From Mantis religiosa (taxonomy: Eukaryota; Arthropoda; Insecta; Mantodea; Mantidae): a stretch of 64,000 nucleotides of DNA. How positions within the stretch are numbered: position 1 is the first letter of the stretch; every line of letters begins with the position of its first letter. The stretch spans positions 156,694,506-156,758,505 of the forward strand of contig CM060955.1 in assembly GCA_030765055.1 (NCBI GenBank), given 5' to 3'. Below are positions 63,901-64,000 of this stretch, one piece after another. Both the position numbers and the translations under genes were made by a program. A model generated the notes under the pieces. The model saw only the letters and a program-made list of their open reading frames with translations, made no database searches and was not told the origin of the DNA.

Positions 63901-64000
63901 TGCATGGTGGGGCAAAAATATGCTTATTCCAGCCTCTGGATCGGGGACACTCTCTATGTCCCAAGTCCTCCATTTTGATATGTACACGGTGTTCATTTCT

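Overview
This window is eukaryotic and almost certainly from an insect. Its two recognisable host genes are split by GT-AG introns of about 1 to 9 kb. The rest is dense, layered and mostly decayed transposable elements: Penelope-like, Jockey-like and other non-LTR, LTR, mariner, Tigger/pogo, hAT and several tRNA-derived SINE families. The gene sequences and repeat load suit a large-genome hemimetabolous insect such as a cockroach, termite or orthopteroid, but the species cannot be fixed from sequence alone.

Host genes, both on the minus strand. (1) A BAG2-type Hsp70 co-chaperone with two coding exons (18201-18444 and 8914-9254) joined by an 8.9 kb intron full of repeats. A TATA box and a heat-shock-element-like site lie just upstream of its start. 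(2) An UNC93-like multi-pass membrane protein with nine coding exons from 60920 down to 30581. All splice sites are canonical and all phases agree, giving about 668 codons. Exons 2 and 3 are separated by a 9.3 kb intron that holds a THAP-type pseudogene, a large microsatellite and a SINE-derived minisatellite.

Layout. 1-8.9 kb: mariner relic, possible LTR, Penelope-like GIY-YIG ORF, Tigger relic, inverted SINE pair. 8.9-18.4 kb: BAG2, whose intron holds an LTR element nested in an inverted repeat, and a non-LTR reverse transcriptase. 19.5-30.5 kb: mariner copies, a decayed Jockey-like element, a Penelope-like 3' end, and palindromes carrying ribozyme cores. 30.5-49.6 kb: UNC93 exons 9 to 3, with their introns occupied by Penelope, Tigger, hAT, SINE, Jockey and TIR elements. 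49.6-62.5 kb: UNC93 exons 2 and 1 and their introns. 62.5-64 kb: possible promoter region and a tRNA-like SINE.

The most interesting signal is a set of hammerhead-ribozyme-like cores (CTGATGA-like box, helix II hairpin, GAAA, short helix III ending in NUH). They lie in the tails of the Penelope-like copies and in several long palindromes, some on both arms. Hammerhead motifs in Penelope-like elements are known. The palindromic paired-arm arrangement, and a Jockey insertion that landed inside one core, are what deserve a second look.
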